From: Helochares maculicollis
Taxonomy: Eukaryota > Arthropoda > Insecta > Coleoptera > Hydrophilidae
Assembly (NCBI GenBank): GCA_033557835.1
Contig: JAWQRO010000487.1
Coordinates: 1 to 38,035 of the forward strand
Length of the DNA: 38,035 nt
Direction: 5' to 3'
The notes under the pieces were generated by a model that saw only the letters and a list, made by a program, of their open reading frames with translations, was not told where the DNA came from and searched no databases. Each line of letters opens with the position of its first letter. Position 1 is the first letter of the stretch. Shown piece after piece: positions 12,047 to 23,419 of the stretch. The translations under genes were made by a program, and so were the position numbers.

Positions 12047-12610
12047 TTAAAATAGATTCCAAGCGTATTTCTTTCTGCTGATTTCTTCCGACAGCCAATC
12101 CAGACCTTCATACAAACCAATTCCATTAATAGCTGAACATCCCTGAACGTTCCACTTTCTATTTTTCAGCCTATAAAGTTCTAGCCTGTCCCGAATTTCA
12201 GGACAAGACATTGCTACTGGCTGGTCTTGCTTATTGGCTAATATTAAAAGGGTTGCATCGTGGAGAGCATCTTCTAAGAGAATATTGTGGAGGATTACTT
12301 TGGTATCATCTAGTCTTTCTCGATCGCAGGAGTCAACTACGAATATAAGCCCCTCAGTGTTCTCATAGTAGTGCCTCCACAGGCTTCGGAATTTATTTTG
12401 CCCTCCTACGTCCCATACTAAAAAGGAAATATTTTTGTAAATGACAGTCTCTACGTTGAATCCTATAGTGGGAATGGTTTTTACTATCTCCCCCATTTTT
12501 AGTTTATATAAAATTGTTGTTTTTCCAGCTGAGTCGAGACCTACAATCAGGACCCTCATTTGCTTTCTACCAAAAACTGACTGGAATAATTGGGAGAAGC
12601 CGTTTCCCAT
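12047..12610 (-). CDS. Divergent intronless ARF-family small GTPase (187 aa)
   Basis: ARF GTPases recruit coats and effectors to membranes in a GTP-dependent way. From the ATG at 12610 the protein aligns with ARF1 without gaps to about residue 178. It has Gly2 for N-myristoylation (MGNGF), P-loop G24-LDSAGKTT-32, switch I with Thr48 (TIPTIGF), switch II WDVGGQ with catalytic Gln71, and NKQD at 126-129. Unusual changes are A27S, D72N, I74F and P76S in or beside switch II, SAI in place of the usual CAT/SAK base-binding motif (161 is Ile), and six extra C-terminal residues. An upstream in-frame ATG at 12658 would add 16 residues and bury the myristoyl Gly, so I prefer 12610. The single uninterrupted exon suggests a retrocopy that stayed intact. 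It is closest to class I/II ARFs rather than ARF6 or ARL, but which paralogue is not certain. Confidence 0.93.
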   Translation of the reverse strand: MGNGFSQLFQSVFGRKQMRVLIVGLDSAGKTTILYKLKMGEIVKTIPTIGFNVETVIYKNISFLVWDVGGQNKFRSLWRHYYENTEGLIFVVDSCDRERLDDTKVILHNILLEDALHDATLLILANKQDQPVAMSCPEIRDRLELYRLKNRKWNVQGCSAINGIGLYEGLDWLSEEISRKKYAWNLF

Positions 12611-12658
12611 TATTTTGTTAGGTATATGACTTTGAGATTTAATTGCGACAAAAGTCAC

Positions 12659-13279
12659 TAAGTTTTTCTTCTTTTTTAAATTTATTTCTAACGCCTCTGT
12701 GATTTCTACCCGTGTGTCCTAAAATATAGTTTTTGTAAAAAAGAGGTCTCCTGAACACAATTTGACTACTTTTGAAGTAATTGTGGTTGTGTGTCCGCCT
12801 TTTGTGTTCGCAGATTTTGTTGCTACAACTTCGAAAAATTTACTGAACAAAGAAAAAATACTTTACTTGAAACGAATCTCTAAAAAGTTTAAGCAATAAC
12901 AATTATTTAAAAGTAAATATAGGCCAAGACATTTGTGAAGCAACAATTTTTGGGAACTACTATCATCACTGATTCATAAACTCAGAAATTATTTCTTTAA
13001 AACTACAGGTTAATTGGCACAGCTTTTAGGTTGGGTAGGATTTTCTGAAAAGATTCAACAGGATCAAATGAAGACAAATACCACGATCAAAACTATGATA
13101 ATAGTGGCGTGCATTAAGACGAAACTTCAAACAGGCTAACAGAATTTCAAAAAACCTTTTGATACCTGGAATACACTTTATTGGATAATATAATTGCCAT
13201 TCTTATTTATAATTTTTGCTGTCGTGATCACAGTTTGTGCATTCCATTTTTTAATTGCCTAAATCTTAAGACCCAAAGA
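12659..13279. other. Intergenic DNA upstream of the ARF gene
   Basis: Contains the presumed ARF promoter (minus strand), but I see no clear TATA box or other element. No gene or repeat is recognised. Confidence 0.4.
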
Positions 13280-14030
13280 ACCAGTGCTAATCTGATATTT
13301 GTTTGATTTTGATATTTTTACGTTGTAAAAATTTTGCAAGGATAGCAACAAGTGAATATCGGAGGGTGGTAGATGTGGGGGTATAGCTGATGCGACAAAG
13401 TTTACGAGTCCAGCTCTGCGAAATTCTTTCTAGTAGCGAACGCAGCGTATGGCCTGGCATTATCATGAAGCAGTATGATGTCCTTCCCATTGAACGCTGA
13501 CGGTGTCTTTTCTTAAGGTGCTGTGTTTAAAGTATCTAATTGATGGTAGTAACTCTCTGAATTGAGTTATTTATCTTAGATTTCAAAAGCTCATAATGCA
13601 TCGGCCATTAAATGTTCCACCTGATAGATAGTGGAGGAGGCAGATTTTCCGGGTTGATAGTATGTTCTTTTCCTTACTAAGTTTTTGTAGGTAATCCAGT
13701 TTCATTTTCATTTCAACAATTCTAATTTAGGAATGTTGATCTGAATTAAGCCTTTCAGCAATCTCTGATGTCAAAATCGACTTTTGCTTTAACATAACCT
13801 TGATAAAATGGACGTCGTTCAAAGTTTGTTGCCCAAAATGCCGCTTATCAGAATGGTCGAAATCACTTTTAGGTTTGTCGAACAATTTTCTGCATGTTTT
13901 ATTAGAAAATGCACTTTTACTTAATATTATCAATAAATTTTTACGCGATTCTGAAGCATTTCTGTTTGTTAGATAGAATTCATATAAAATAGTGTCTGCA
14001 TAATTAATTTCATCAGTAGCCATGGGTACA
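13280..14030 (-). mobile_element. Degenerate mariner transposon
   Basis: Minus strand. From an ATG at 14023, the N-terminal helix-turn-helix half of a mariner transposase is readable: ILYEFYLTNRNASESRKNL, then TCRKLFDKPKSDFDHSDK, QTLNDVHF and SEIAERLNSDQHS. After a decayed and deleted centre, the catalytic half reappears at about 13500-13290 in broken frames: GKDIILLHDNARPYA (second Asp block of DD34D), then an altered form of the final block. The first Asp block is missing. Terminal inverted repeats could not be found, so the limits are approximate. Not mobile. Confidence 0.82.
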
Positions 14031-14081
14031 CGATTGCGTCATAATACTATCATCAATCATCTTTGTTTCAGTAAATATACA

Positions 14082-14521
14082 GGTGTTGCAGAATTAATTT
14101 CCAATACTTAATCCACATGTTAAGAACACCAATGTGACCATGACCTGGTGTTTTCTAACTATAAATAAAAATGTTGAAAATTTGGCTAATTTGGGACTTC
14201 TGGCATAATTGAGATGATGCCGATAAACCATCCTGGCCTAAAGAATATTTTGCAGACACAACGGCATCGTTATTGCTATAAAAATATCGGCATCCCAATC
14301 AAACACGTCGTTAGATCCTTCAAAACCTCGAGGTTAAATTTTTTCATGAACACAAAACCGTCCTTATCAATAAGAAGCAGAAAAAGGGCATAAACAACCA
14401 TTAAAGTCAAAATTTATAGCTCCACGTTTTTCGGAATCATTTAAAACAGAATTTGACCTTGAAAAAAGATCGCTTTGTATTTTCCGCCGCAAGAAAGATG
14501 ATTACATCCTACATCCCAAAC
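14082..14521 (+). repeat. Dispersed repeat B, copy 2
   Basis: Matches the reverse complement of 255-676, starting at the same GGTGTTGCAG edge, preceded by TACA. It begins about 50 bases beyond the ATG of the degenerate mariner. Its distal half is duplicated in tandem in the next entry. Confidence 0.78.
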
Positions 14522-14715
14522 TAACGTCACCTTTATCTCTATAAAATACCGGCATCACAATCAAAACAAACCGTTAGATCCGTCATAATCAAGAGATAAA
14601 ATTATTTCGCGAACACAAAACCTTTCTAATAACATAAAGACAGAAAAAAGAACATAAGCAACCATTTAAGTAAAATGTTATTCTGGTTACATCATACATC
14701 GCAAACTAAACAATA
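14522..14715 (+). repeat. Second tandem unit of repeat B
   Basis: Repeats the order of 14270-14521: a CGGCATC.CAATCAAA block, GTTAGATCC, GAACACAAAACC, AACCATT and then TACATC.TACATC.CAAACTAA, with an internal loss of about 60 bases. This shows that the distal part of repeat B can occur as a tandem unit. Confidence 0.65.
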
Positions 14716-15189
14716 ACTTAATTGTCGACATTCTTTATCGTTAAAATGCGGTGTCTACTTAAATACGATGGACTACGGTCACTTTCTATCACAATTAATA
14801 GTACAAATACATGTTATTGCGACAACAGAAAAACATGTACCCCTTCTCTTGCGTCTGTGGTTGTAAATTTATTGCGCTTTACGTTTTTTGATGAGCATCC
14901 GCTTTCATTTTTATCACCTTGTTTACAATAAAATGATGGTTTTTCTTGTTTCGTGCGTAGTAAGTTCAGATGATTTGGATATTAGTAAATATTGTTTTTC
15001 TTTGAATAAGTCACAAAGGAAAGTTTACCTAACTTATGTAATAGTAAATAATGTATTAAAAACAAATTGAAATGAACGCAATCCGACCAAACATGTGGCG
15101 CTTGTTTTTCCTCTCGAGTTGAAATTTATGGGGCTTTTAACTTTTTTGACTCTTCTTTATTGCTTTTTAACGTGGGCTTTTTATTATTA
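14716..15189. other. Gap without a supported gene
   Basis: Two overlapping short plus-strand frames (14722-14931 and 14888-15070) look like chance. No repeat was identified. Confidence 0.4.
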
Positions 15190-15444
15190 TTTCGTCAGTT
15201 TCGAGTCCAGATGCTTTAAGCGTAAACAAGACGGTGATTCTTTGAAATACCGATAAAATTCGTCTGTCATCATTCGACTGACGATGTCATAGGGAATTCC
15301 AACAGTGGTTCTTAACATGTACATGTAATTAATATCTCGGTTACTAATTATGCTTCGAAGTGAAAACAAAAACCTATCGCTTATTATTTCTAAAATCTAC
15401 CACCTCTTTAAATTTTGTAGCTTAATTTTGAAACATCCTGTATA
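15190..15444 (+). repeat. Dispersed repeat C, copy 1
   Basis: Matches 28944-29187 in the same orientation: GACTCTTTGAA/GATTCTTTGAA, ATTCGTCTGT, TAGGGAATTCCA, TTAATATCTCG and ATCTACCACC. On the minus strand the copy begins TATACAGGATGTTTCAAAAT, a terminus style common in insect DNA transposons. A 60-codon minus-strand frame inside is not conserved in copy 2, so it is not treated as a gene. Confidence 0.72.
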
Positions 15445-16299
15445 GGTGAATATAATAAAATATGAGTCGCTATTGAACAAATATTGTTTCGGCCAGCTAA
15501 TGTTTCTCTGTTTTCTTCACTTTGGAAACAGTATTGTCATGTGAAAATTGTTATGTACTGTATAGATTTTTGTAAATAGTTGTGCAGCTCTGACGCATTT
15601 CTTATTTACAAGGGTACAAAGCTCTGAACGTTGTTAGTGTGGTACAAAAGCCGCCCACTACACAATGAGCATTGTTATTTTTTCTGCTGTGCGCCTAATT
15701 AGAGCGTGTGCTTGCGGACAGCTGTATTTCAGGTATTTATTATTGCATGATCCTCTTGTCCACCCTGTCCACCCATCAATTCAAGTACAATATGGGTCTA
15801 ATTTAATAATCGTATCTGAAAGCAGTCGTGTGCCGAAACGGCTAATTTTCGATGATTGCCTAAAATTATGGTTTCATTCTCACCTGCCGCCTGCCAATGA
15901 AAAAATTTTGTGTATATGCATTCTCTGGCTTTACGTTTTCGATTGTTTGTCTCTTTCAATTAGCGTTTAAATATGGGTAGGCAATAATTTTTTTAACAGT
16001 TTTGATTTATTCATACTTCACCTATCTTAAAATATGATGTGCAACTACAAAAAGCAATTTTTCTCCTATAGGTGTTGTATTTAAACTCAATTTCTATTAA
16101 CTTAAACCTTACTAAAACAATGTTTGACCTGAGAATTATACATTTAAAATAAATTGCGAGCTGTAGCAAGAATCTAGTCACTACACAATAGCAATAGAGT
16201 TAAGCATCCTTCACGGCGAAGTTTTGCTTTTCTCAGATGTTCAATTTTTATTGTTGCCAACAGAATCTATCACAGTTGACCTTATTCACTTTTAAGGAA
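15445..16299. other. Gap without a supported gene
   Basis: AT-rich DNA. A 101-codon plus-strand frame at 15665-15970 resembles no family. Nothing else is recognised. Confidence 0.4.
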
Positions 16300-16640
16300 T
16301 TAAAAAGGTGTCTAGTTTGTCTATACTTACATTTATTGAAAGCGTTTTGCACATTTATTCGTCTATAATTTTTGGCGATTTCCGGTGCTGAAGTTGTTGA
16401 ATGGAATTAAATATGCCCATATCAACAACATTTAAATCCGTACTGTTTGGTAACTGTGTTTTAATTTGAATATCATATCCCTCATTTATTCCTTCGATTA
16501 GAAGAATTTCACCGTTATCAAAAAAGTATAGTTTGGCATTGTTGAACGAAGACCTTTAGAATCTCAGATTTTACTGTTTCGTTAAGCAGGTGTTATTAAA
16601 TAAACAGCGAAATACCTTTCCATCAAAGTATTGCTTTTCG
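16300..16640 (-). mobile_element. Relic of a DD39D-like Tc1/mariner transposase
   Basis: Minus-strand broken frames give QYFDGKV (compare 'FFDGKIG'), then EILKVFVQQ and, after a frameshift, NAKLYFFDNGE (together the 'QQDNAKPH' block). These are followed by GYDIQIKTQLPNSTDLNVVD and MGIFNSIQQLQ..SPKIIDE. The latter match the 'QPPNSPDLNVLDLGFFNAIQ' end typical of the mariner lineage known from plants, oomycetes and some animals, not the YSPDLAP end of ordinary insect mariners. Stops and shifts show it is dead. Only the catalytic end is present, and no terminal repeats were seen. Confidence 0.7.
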
Positions 16641-19600
16641 CGAGTTCATACCTCGCTCTGGTTTCTGCATCCATGGACATAACTTTAGAAATACAAATTT
16701 ATACAAACTCTTTCAGGTAGGATCATTGATATGAGGCATTCTTCATTTTTAATGTTTTCAAGGTTGATTTAAGGAATGCCTTTTTTGTTTTCCATGTTCA
16801 AGGTTATTTGTTTTTACAGTTGAGGAGTACTCACATGGAGATTGTTTCAAAAGTGGTTAATTGAAGATTTTTGAAGCCTTGAGCATTTATCAGGTCTCTT
16901 TTTTCATAATTCTTTGAGCTTATTCAAGATGTCTTTCTCCAACTGTAGGGTCTTAAAATATTCGTCGATATTCAATCTCTTAGAGATTTGATTTCTGTAT
17001 GAATAATTTTATTCTACATACTTCAGACTCTCACAATTTAAGTTTCAGGATTGAATCTCTCATTCTTATCTTTTCCAATCTCTTGAGTTTGTTTCTCACT
17101 CTCTTCCTTCAATTATGCGTCTTTTCTCACTAGTGATTGCATCATTTTGTTTCTCTGTGTTAGTAATTGATTAAATTTTTATATTTGTTTGCTTTATGGG
17201 ATTTATTTCCTTGGCTTCTTGGCTTAATATCTGTTTTACTATTAACTTAGTATTTATTTCTAATTCCGTCATATTTTACTATACGCTCAATTGTAAGCGT
17301 TTAATCATAAAACACATAAAAGTAGTATGGATAAGTACGTTATATGGGTATACTGTATTGACTTTATTTACGTTCGTAGAGTTTCCAGAAGTCGCATGCC
17401 GTTCAAAATTTCGAGATTCCACTGTTCAAAATTAAAAAATGTCGTTTCCGTGCAATTTAGAATAAAATCCATGTAATTGTTGACATATTTTACAATCCTG
17501 TAACATCCTTTCTAGTAAATTTAGCGAATTTTTATTCTTTTTTTAACCTTTATGATAATTGGAAATATAATTTGGTTTGATTTTCTGACATCGTAAATGC
17601 AAGCTTTTGATTATGAATAAATCGACACCATAAATAAATTTACAATACAAACGGCTCACTAAATATTGTATCCATGAATGTTTTGTGGAGACACTCTTTA
17701 AGTTTTGATAATGATATTTCGTATATTTCACTTCGATTCCTTGATTCTTATCCTGTTTTGATTTTCAATTCTATAATCCTAGGTTTTAAATATCGATGAT
17801 CGTTTTTTTGATCGGTTTCACTGTTGAAGATCTACATTTCAATTGTTTGCCATTTTGAAACAAGCTCAAAACTGATGATTTTAGACTTTCTACTGCAACG
17901 ATAAAATGCGAATTGTATCGTGTCAATTAAACGAATCGCGACAATTTTGGTAGCAGCTTCGTTAATGGCACTACGACTTCATTTGTCCCCGGCTTATGTT
18001 TTGTTTAGTTTTTCTGTCCCTTAAACACGAACCAATACATTTTCAATTACACCTGCCACATTTTCGGAGCAACTCGTGTGCTTTTAATTTTGTCCTCATT
18101 TTAATAACTTTTATTGAAAAGAAACTGCTGTTTTTAGATATAACCACTTACGCATCTATGAACATTGAACTGGTTTTATCAATATAGAATATAAGCACAT
18201 AAACTCCATTAAATTTCAATAATCAAAAATTTTTAAAGAATTGTATGTATGAATAAAATTAGTAAGCTGCTTATAAGGCACGTTTTAAGCACAGTGTAAT
18301 TAACGTTATCCATAAATTGAAATACATGCAATACGTTAGAACAGCCAATGAAGGAAGTCTTCTGTCTTTGCTTGCTAGTTATCATTTAATTAAAATACAT
18401 ATCAACGTTTTATCTACAACTGTGAATTTGAAAGAAAACACACTGTATGGCTTATATTAAAAATATATTGTAGTTTTGTTACTATGGGAGTATATAATGT
18501 TCAAGCAAGGAATGTCTCTTCGCCTTACTTCATTCCATGAAACCCAATCTCGTTTTTCACACACTATAATTTGCGACAAAAAAGGACAATCCGTCTTCTT
18601 TCTAACCCTCAATTTGGAGGTAGGTAAACCGTGCTTCGTCGGTTATAACTCCCACACTTAATTAACGAATAAATCTCGACCTGGTGAATGCATGCATAAC
18701 GATAAAAAATTACCGTATCGCGTTTTGTGTCCCAGCAAGCAGCCAACGGCCGCTAGTTTCTCTTTTCTATGTACGGTTCCCATTCGTTCTTTTGTGGATC
18801 TTGCAGCGTAACGACTAGATTGGAGCAGGTGAATTATTTTACATAAATTTCTTAAAAGAGTGAGCACAGACGTGGGATAATTACAAGGTGGATGGATTTG
18901 CTGCTTTAGTTACCCCTAACCATAAAAAAACGTTATACGATTACAGATTGTATACAGATTTTTTTACAGTGAAGAGACCCTCAGAAAAAATGTATTTTTT
19001 GTAAACCATTGGCATTGTGGTTTACTGCTTTAAGCCGGAGAATAAATTGCAGAGGCGGATGTAATGTAAAATTACCGGTAGAGTTCGAGCGAGTGGCACA
19101 ACACTGCAATGTTCCACTCTGGTGCTGATGACGGTTAAAAATCATCAGCCATAACGCACGGGCACAGACAAAATTAATGTTTGTGTTTGTCCCTTGTTCC
19201 CAAGGTACACATTATTACGGCTATCCACCTCGAATATTGGTTTCGATTAAAACTACTCAAATATACGGGTGTTTATATCGCGTTTAGATAAAAATTACAC
19301 GTTATGGTTTTTACGAACCATCAGGAATTTAATCACAAATATGAGAAGTGTGCGACCCGGCCCGTAATTACTGTTTTAATGTGTGCATTTACGATAAATT
19401 TCCAACGGTCAAAATAGTTCGACTCGCCTTTTCTCACATTCATCTTTGCTTATCGATCAGAATTCAATTTTTTCCGCACTGAATGCACCTGTCATTCATT
19501 AAAACAAATCCTGATGCTTCGTTCTTCTGCTCTTTGCGAGCCGTACCGGAATTAATCACATTTAGAGCATCTGCCGTTCAAGACGATTGCATTCTTTGTT

Positions 19601-21282
19601 TTTGGGCTTTGAAGCGGATAAACTCTAGATTAGATATTAGAGTTGGTACATTACAATTCACAAATGCATACATGATGACAGGCGGTAGTTTTGTATTTTA
19701 ATATCTTAATGTACAACAAAAATAACTTAATAAGCAAGCTACCTTATCAAAATATGCAGTTCTCATTTAAAATGTTTAAACGAATATTGTTTAATTCAGC
19801 AGCTAACGCACATCAGTTTATCAATATTGAATAGAAGTTGTTTATTTATAGGTAATTTTCTTTATCGCCACTAAAGAAAAAGAATGATCAAAACACGCTG
19901 CTAATCAAACATTTCCGCAAAGAGATAAAATAGCATAATCTGAGTTTATTTGTCCAACTATTCAAATGGAACAATCTGAATTTGTTTGTCCAACAAATCG
20001 AGGTTGAAAGGTGAAAATACTACCTCAACGATTACAGAGAAACTAAACAAAATATAATTCCAAACCCTTGGGGCCATAATTCACTTTGAGTAGGTGGCTT
20101 GCCGCTTCCAAAAATAAAAGCCCTCCAGCTGCTAACTGACAACATCTGTATTTTGCCCAGGAGAGTCAATCCTTCATACTTTCTGTCTAAAAATATTATT
20201 TAAAACCGCACAGATGTGCTGTATGCACACCCGACACTTTCCACGACCGCACGAGTCAAGACAGCCATCATCGGCATCGGCACCAACAGCAATAACACCC
20301 AGCAGACATCACAGACAGTCTGCATCCGATTCATGTAGGTGTCCTAGGTATCTATTCCATTAATAACCGGCAACTCTTCTAAGAATCTGCAGACAAATTA
20401 CCATGAGCTGATTTGCAAAAAACTTTTTGATAGATGAGACAATGCAAACGTTTTTATTTTGAGTTAAATGGCTATTGTCTTGAAGCCGAAAGGGTTTCCC
20501 AGCTATTCGATGAGTGGGTGCTTTACCTAGCTAGGGTATACCAGTTTGAACAAGAATCGCACCTACCTACCTTTTGTCTATACTAAAACTTTTACGTGCG
20601 TATTCTCGAAAATAAACAATATACAATATATTTACCAAAAAATTTTTCGACGTAAATCTTTGAGGAAGTATTCGCAGACAGCTGAGGTAAATAGACAAAA
20701 GGGACTGGGCTTGGCGCCACTTCGATTTGCGGTTTCAAAGGGGAGATCTCATAGCCACACTTAAAATACCTTTGTAATCATTTGAATACAAAGTTTTCAA
20801 ATTTATAATCGCTATTAATTATGTCTTGACGTCGATAATAAATTGTCGTTCTGCAATAAAACCGGAACGTACATTTCACTAGTTAGTATTTAATCAATAT
20901 CAATTTAATCAATTGTAAACATTCATTTTAAACGTTTATATATATTTCAGCACATTTCTAGCAAACGAACCAAACAGGATAAATGTAGTAGGGCCCACAA
21001 ATCTAACATTTATTTTGCATAATGTTATATGCTAACGACGTTCATTTGCTATGGCAAGAGCATTTCGGACTAAATTTTCAACAATTTATTTTCGATAGAT
21101 GGATCTTATATGAGTAAATATAAATATGTGATTTAAGAAGCAAGTATTGATAAGTAATTATCAGAAATTTCAAGCGTTTAACGAAACAGCAATTGCCAAT
21201 TGGGTAACCTCGCATAAACAAGAGACGCGTTGTAAAAGCTTAAGTATCCATGATAATTTTTTTAAATAAAACCATTTATTTT
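16641..21282. other. Long non-coding stretch
   Basis: About 4.6 kb with only short chance frames. Some patches are less AT-rich and contain sites common in regulatory DNA (17740-18060; 18700-19480, with TAATTA in GGCCCGTAATTACTG). One patch at about 20210-20340 is rich in CA/CAG words and ends near GTAGGT, so it could be a non-coding exon. A small hairpin lies at 19124-19149. None of these is proven. Confidence 0.4.
19124..19149. repeat. 8-bp inverted repeat (hairpin)
   Basis: GCTGATGA and TCATCAGC flank a 10-base spacer. The stem does not extend, so it is too short for a microRNA precursor. Confidence 0.6.
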
Positions 21283-21328
21283 TACATTCCCTGAACTTAT
21301 TTTAACGATTTTTAGCATGTTGTCTGTA
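21283..21328 (+). repeat. Fragment of dispersed repeat A, ended by a mariner
   Basis: TTTTTACATTCCC at the start and TTTAGCATGTTGTCTG at the end match repeat A (2600-2730 and 33985-34000). The match stops exactly at the TA where the next mariner begins. I could not convincingly pick up the repeat again on the far side at 22481. Confidence 0.55.
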
Positions 21329-22480
21329 CGAGGGCAGACCTATAAGTACTTAGCCTACAAAATAAACGAACATTTTGGAAAAGTGGCGATTTATTTTTCA
21401 ATATAGTCTCTCTTTAGCTCGATGCACTTGAACTAACTTCTTTAACCCATCTGAAAAATACGTTTTCGAGGTCTGCAAAGTAGGCCTCCGTGACCTCCTC
21501 ATTCGACTCAAATTTCCGTCCGGCGATTGATTTTTTCAAATTTGGAAACAAAAAAGTCGCACTGGGTCAAATCTGGAGAATACGGTGAATGGAGCAGCAA
21601 GTGTGAGCCAGTACATTGGCATGGTGGAAGAGCATATTTTTCTTCTCCAAATGTTGCCGTTTTTTCTGCATTTCGGCGTTGAATCGGCCCAATACTAGTA
21701 TAGCAGCATAGTAGAGCCCTGTGACCCCTTTTGTCCTTCTTCAGGTAGTCAATGTAGATCACATCTACTGAATCCTAGAAAACAGTGTCCATCACCTCTC
21801 CGACCGATAGAACAGTCTTCGCCTTCTTTGGAGCACGTTTGCTGGGTGAAGTCCACTGTTTCGACTGTTCCTTGATATCTGGAGAATCCCAGTGGATGTC
21901 TATTTCGTCGACAATCACGAAACGACGCAAAAATTTCTTCGGATTGCGTTTAAACAACGTCAAACAATGATCTGAAGTGGTCGTACAGTTGCAATTTCTC
22001 ATGCCCAAAATTTCATGCAGGATGACACACGCGGTCTCTTGAGTTATCTCAGCTACCTCGCGCACCTTCAATCGATGGTATGATAATACAAAATCGTGGA
22101 TTTATGTCATGTTAATATGTTAGCCATTTTTGGGACACTTGGGCGTGGCTTATCATAAAAAGACGTGCAACTCGTTGAAACAATTTTTGGTGGTCGCCAT
22201 CGAAGGAGAAGAGTTACCGTACATAGTATCCAAGCGCACTTTGATTTCGCTGTGCGACTTCCTGTCCAAAAACAACAATCGAATCACCGACTGATATTGC
22301 TCTTTTTCAATTTTTCTAAAATCTGCGGACACGCCCGCTTCCACACACGGTCCAAACAAAACAACAATTCTGATTCGCGTGAAATTTGGACCTACGATAA
22401 TGTACTACACGATAATAAATCACTCTTGCGATATTGGCCCCATCGGGTGGTAAGTCTAAATACTTATCGAACCGGTCTCG
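21329..22480 (-). mobile_element. End-to-end but inactivated mariner
   Basis: The element is 1,152 bp and flanked by TA on both sides (21327-21328 and 22481-22482). Its ends form imperfect inverted repeats: CGAGGGCAGACCTATAAGTA and, on the other strand, CGAGACCGGTTCGATAAGTA. The transposase on the minus strand runs from about 22320. It shows EKEQYQSVIRLLFLDRKS, then REVAEITQE..ILHEILGMR, FLRRFVIVDEIDIHW (first catalytic Asp block), KEQSKQWTSPSKRAPKKAKT, YIDYLKKDKR, HSPYSPDLTQCDFF (third Asp) and CIELKRDYIEK. The second Asp block (usual 'HQDNAP') is unreadable, the linker after the helix-turn-helix is deleted, and several frameshifts occur. It cannot move by itself. Confidence 0.9.
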
Positions 22481-22482
22481 TA

Positions 22483-22989
22483 TTTCATCTTGGAGAATTC
22501 AACCTTACATTATTGCTTTTTAATGAATAGATAAATGGTTTATTGCAGATGTATAAGCATAATTGATATTACCCAAATAAAATAATATTTTTTAGTGAAT
22601 GCACTGTAAAGTGCTTACGATAAATTAATTGAAGAAACATTTTTAAATACATAGAGCTGGGACCTAGATTTGTGTAAATATGCTATCCTGCTATACTTTC
22701 CATGGGCTGCTGAAAAAAGTAAAATCAAAAGAAAGTTCTGTAACTTGTTGTAATTTGTCTTATTTATATTGTTACCAATTAACTTTCATTTTCAAATAAG
22801 CGAAACCATTATAAAAATGATCATCTTAAAAATGTATGTTTTATATTTCCTAATAAAGTAGTATTGACTACAACTTTTTTGTACCTTTTAAATGCTAGTT
22901 CCATCTTCCATCGAGAATAAGCCGAAGTAGCCTTAAAATATCTGAGTAAAAATCTCTTATCGTGTAGTTGATCTTAAACCTCACCAGTT
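22483..22989. other. Gap between mariner remnants
   Basis: AT-rich DNA with no recognisable gene or repeat. Confidence 0.4.
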
Positions 22990-23216
22990 TAGCAAGTATG
23001 CAAACAGAATCAGTCAAGAATCACCGAGCGATATTGCTCTTTATCCATTTTTCTAAAATCCGTGGACACACCCGCTCCCACACAGGTGGAAACAAAACTA
23101 CGAGGCTAAAATTTTGACAGTAGCCGCCTACGAAAATGTACTACACGATAATAAATCCCTCTTGCGGTACTAGCGTCAATGGCCGATGAAGCTAAGTATT
23201 TATCGGACTTCCCTCG
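22990..23216 (-). mobile_element. 5' fragment of the same mariner family as 21329-22480
   Basis: Minus strand from a terminal repeat ending at 23216 (CGAGGGAAGTCCGATAAATA) beside TA at 23217-23218. It matches the 5' end of the neighbouring element, including CACGATAATAAATC in plus sense. The coding start MDKEQYRSVI is visible near 23040, after which the match is lost. The rest of the element is missing. Confidence 0.82.
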
Positions 23217-23224
23217 TATATTTT

Positions 23225-23395
23225 AAAGTGGTCGCCCTCGTCTTCTGACGGCCATGCAATCTGGTCCTGGTTTTTGAAGAGATTAGCACATCTTTCAGGC
23301 TTAGGTCGGGACTGTATGTAGGATAATCCACTAATTCAACGTTTTACTATACCAAAAAAGCAAGTTTGTTGTGAGCTATGTGCGAATTAGCATTT
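23225..23395 (-). mobile_element. 3' fragment of another mariner
   Basis: Minus strand. GNANSHIAHNKLAFLV followed by NVELVDYPTYSPDLSLKD corresponds to the second and third Asp blocks of a mariner transposase ('DNA..H', '..L.HPPYSPDLAPCD'). The final Asp is retained in the sense LKD. Two stops lie between the blocks. It abuts the 5' end of the previous fragment, so the two come from separate insertions. Confidence 0.6.
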
Positions 23396-23419
23396 CCTTG
23401 CGTAAACCTGGTCTTAAAA

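Noticed and set aside
12611..12658. Upstream ATG extending the ARF by 16 residues
   Set aside because: It would place the conserved MGN myristoylation start internally; the ARF start at 12610 aligns exactly with the family.
15187..15369. 60-codon minus-strand frame in repeat C
   Set aside because: The second repeat copy does not preserve the frame, so it is not coding.
19124..19149. Hairpin as a microRNA precursor
   Set aside because: The stem is only 8 bp and does not extend outward.
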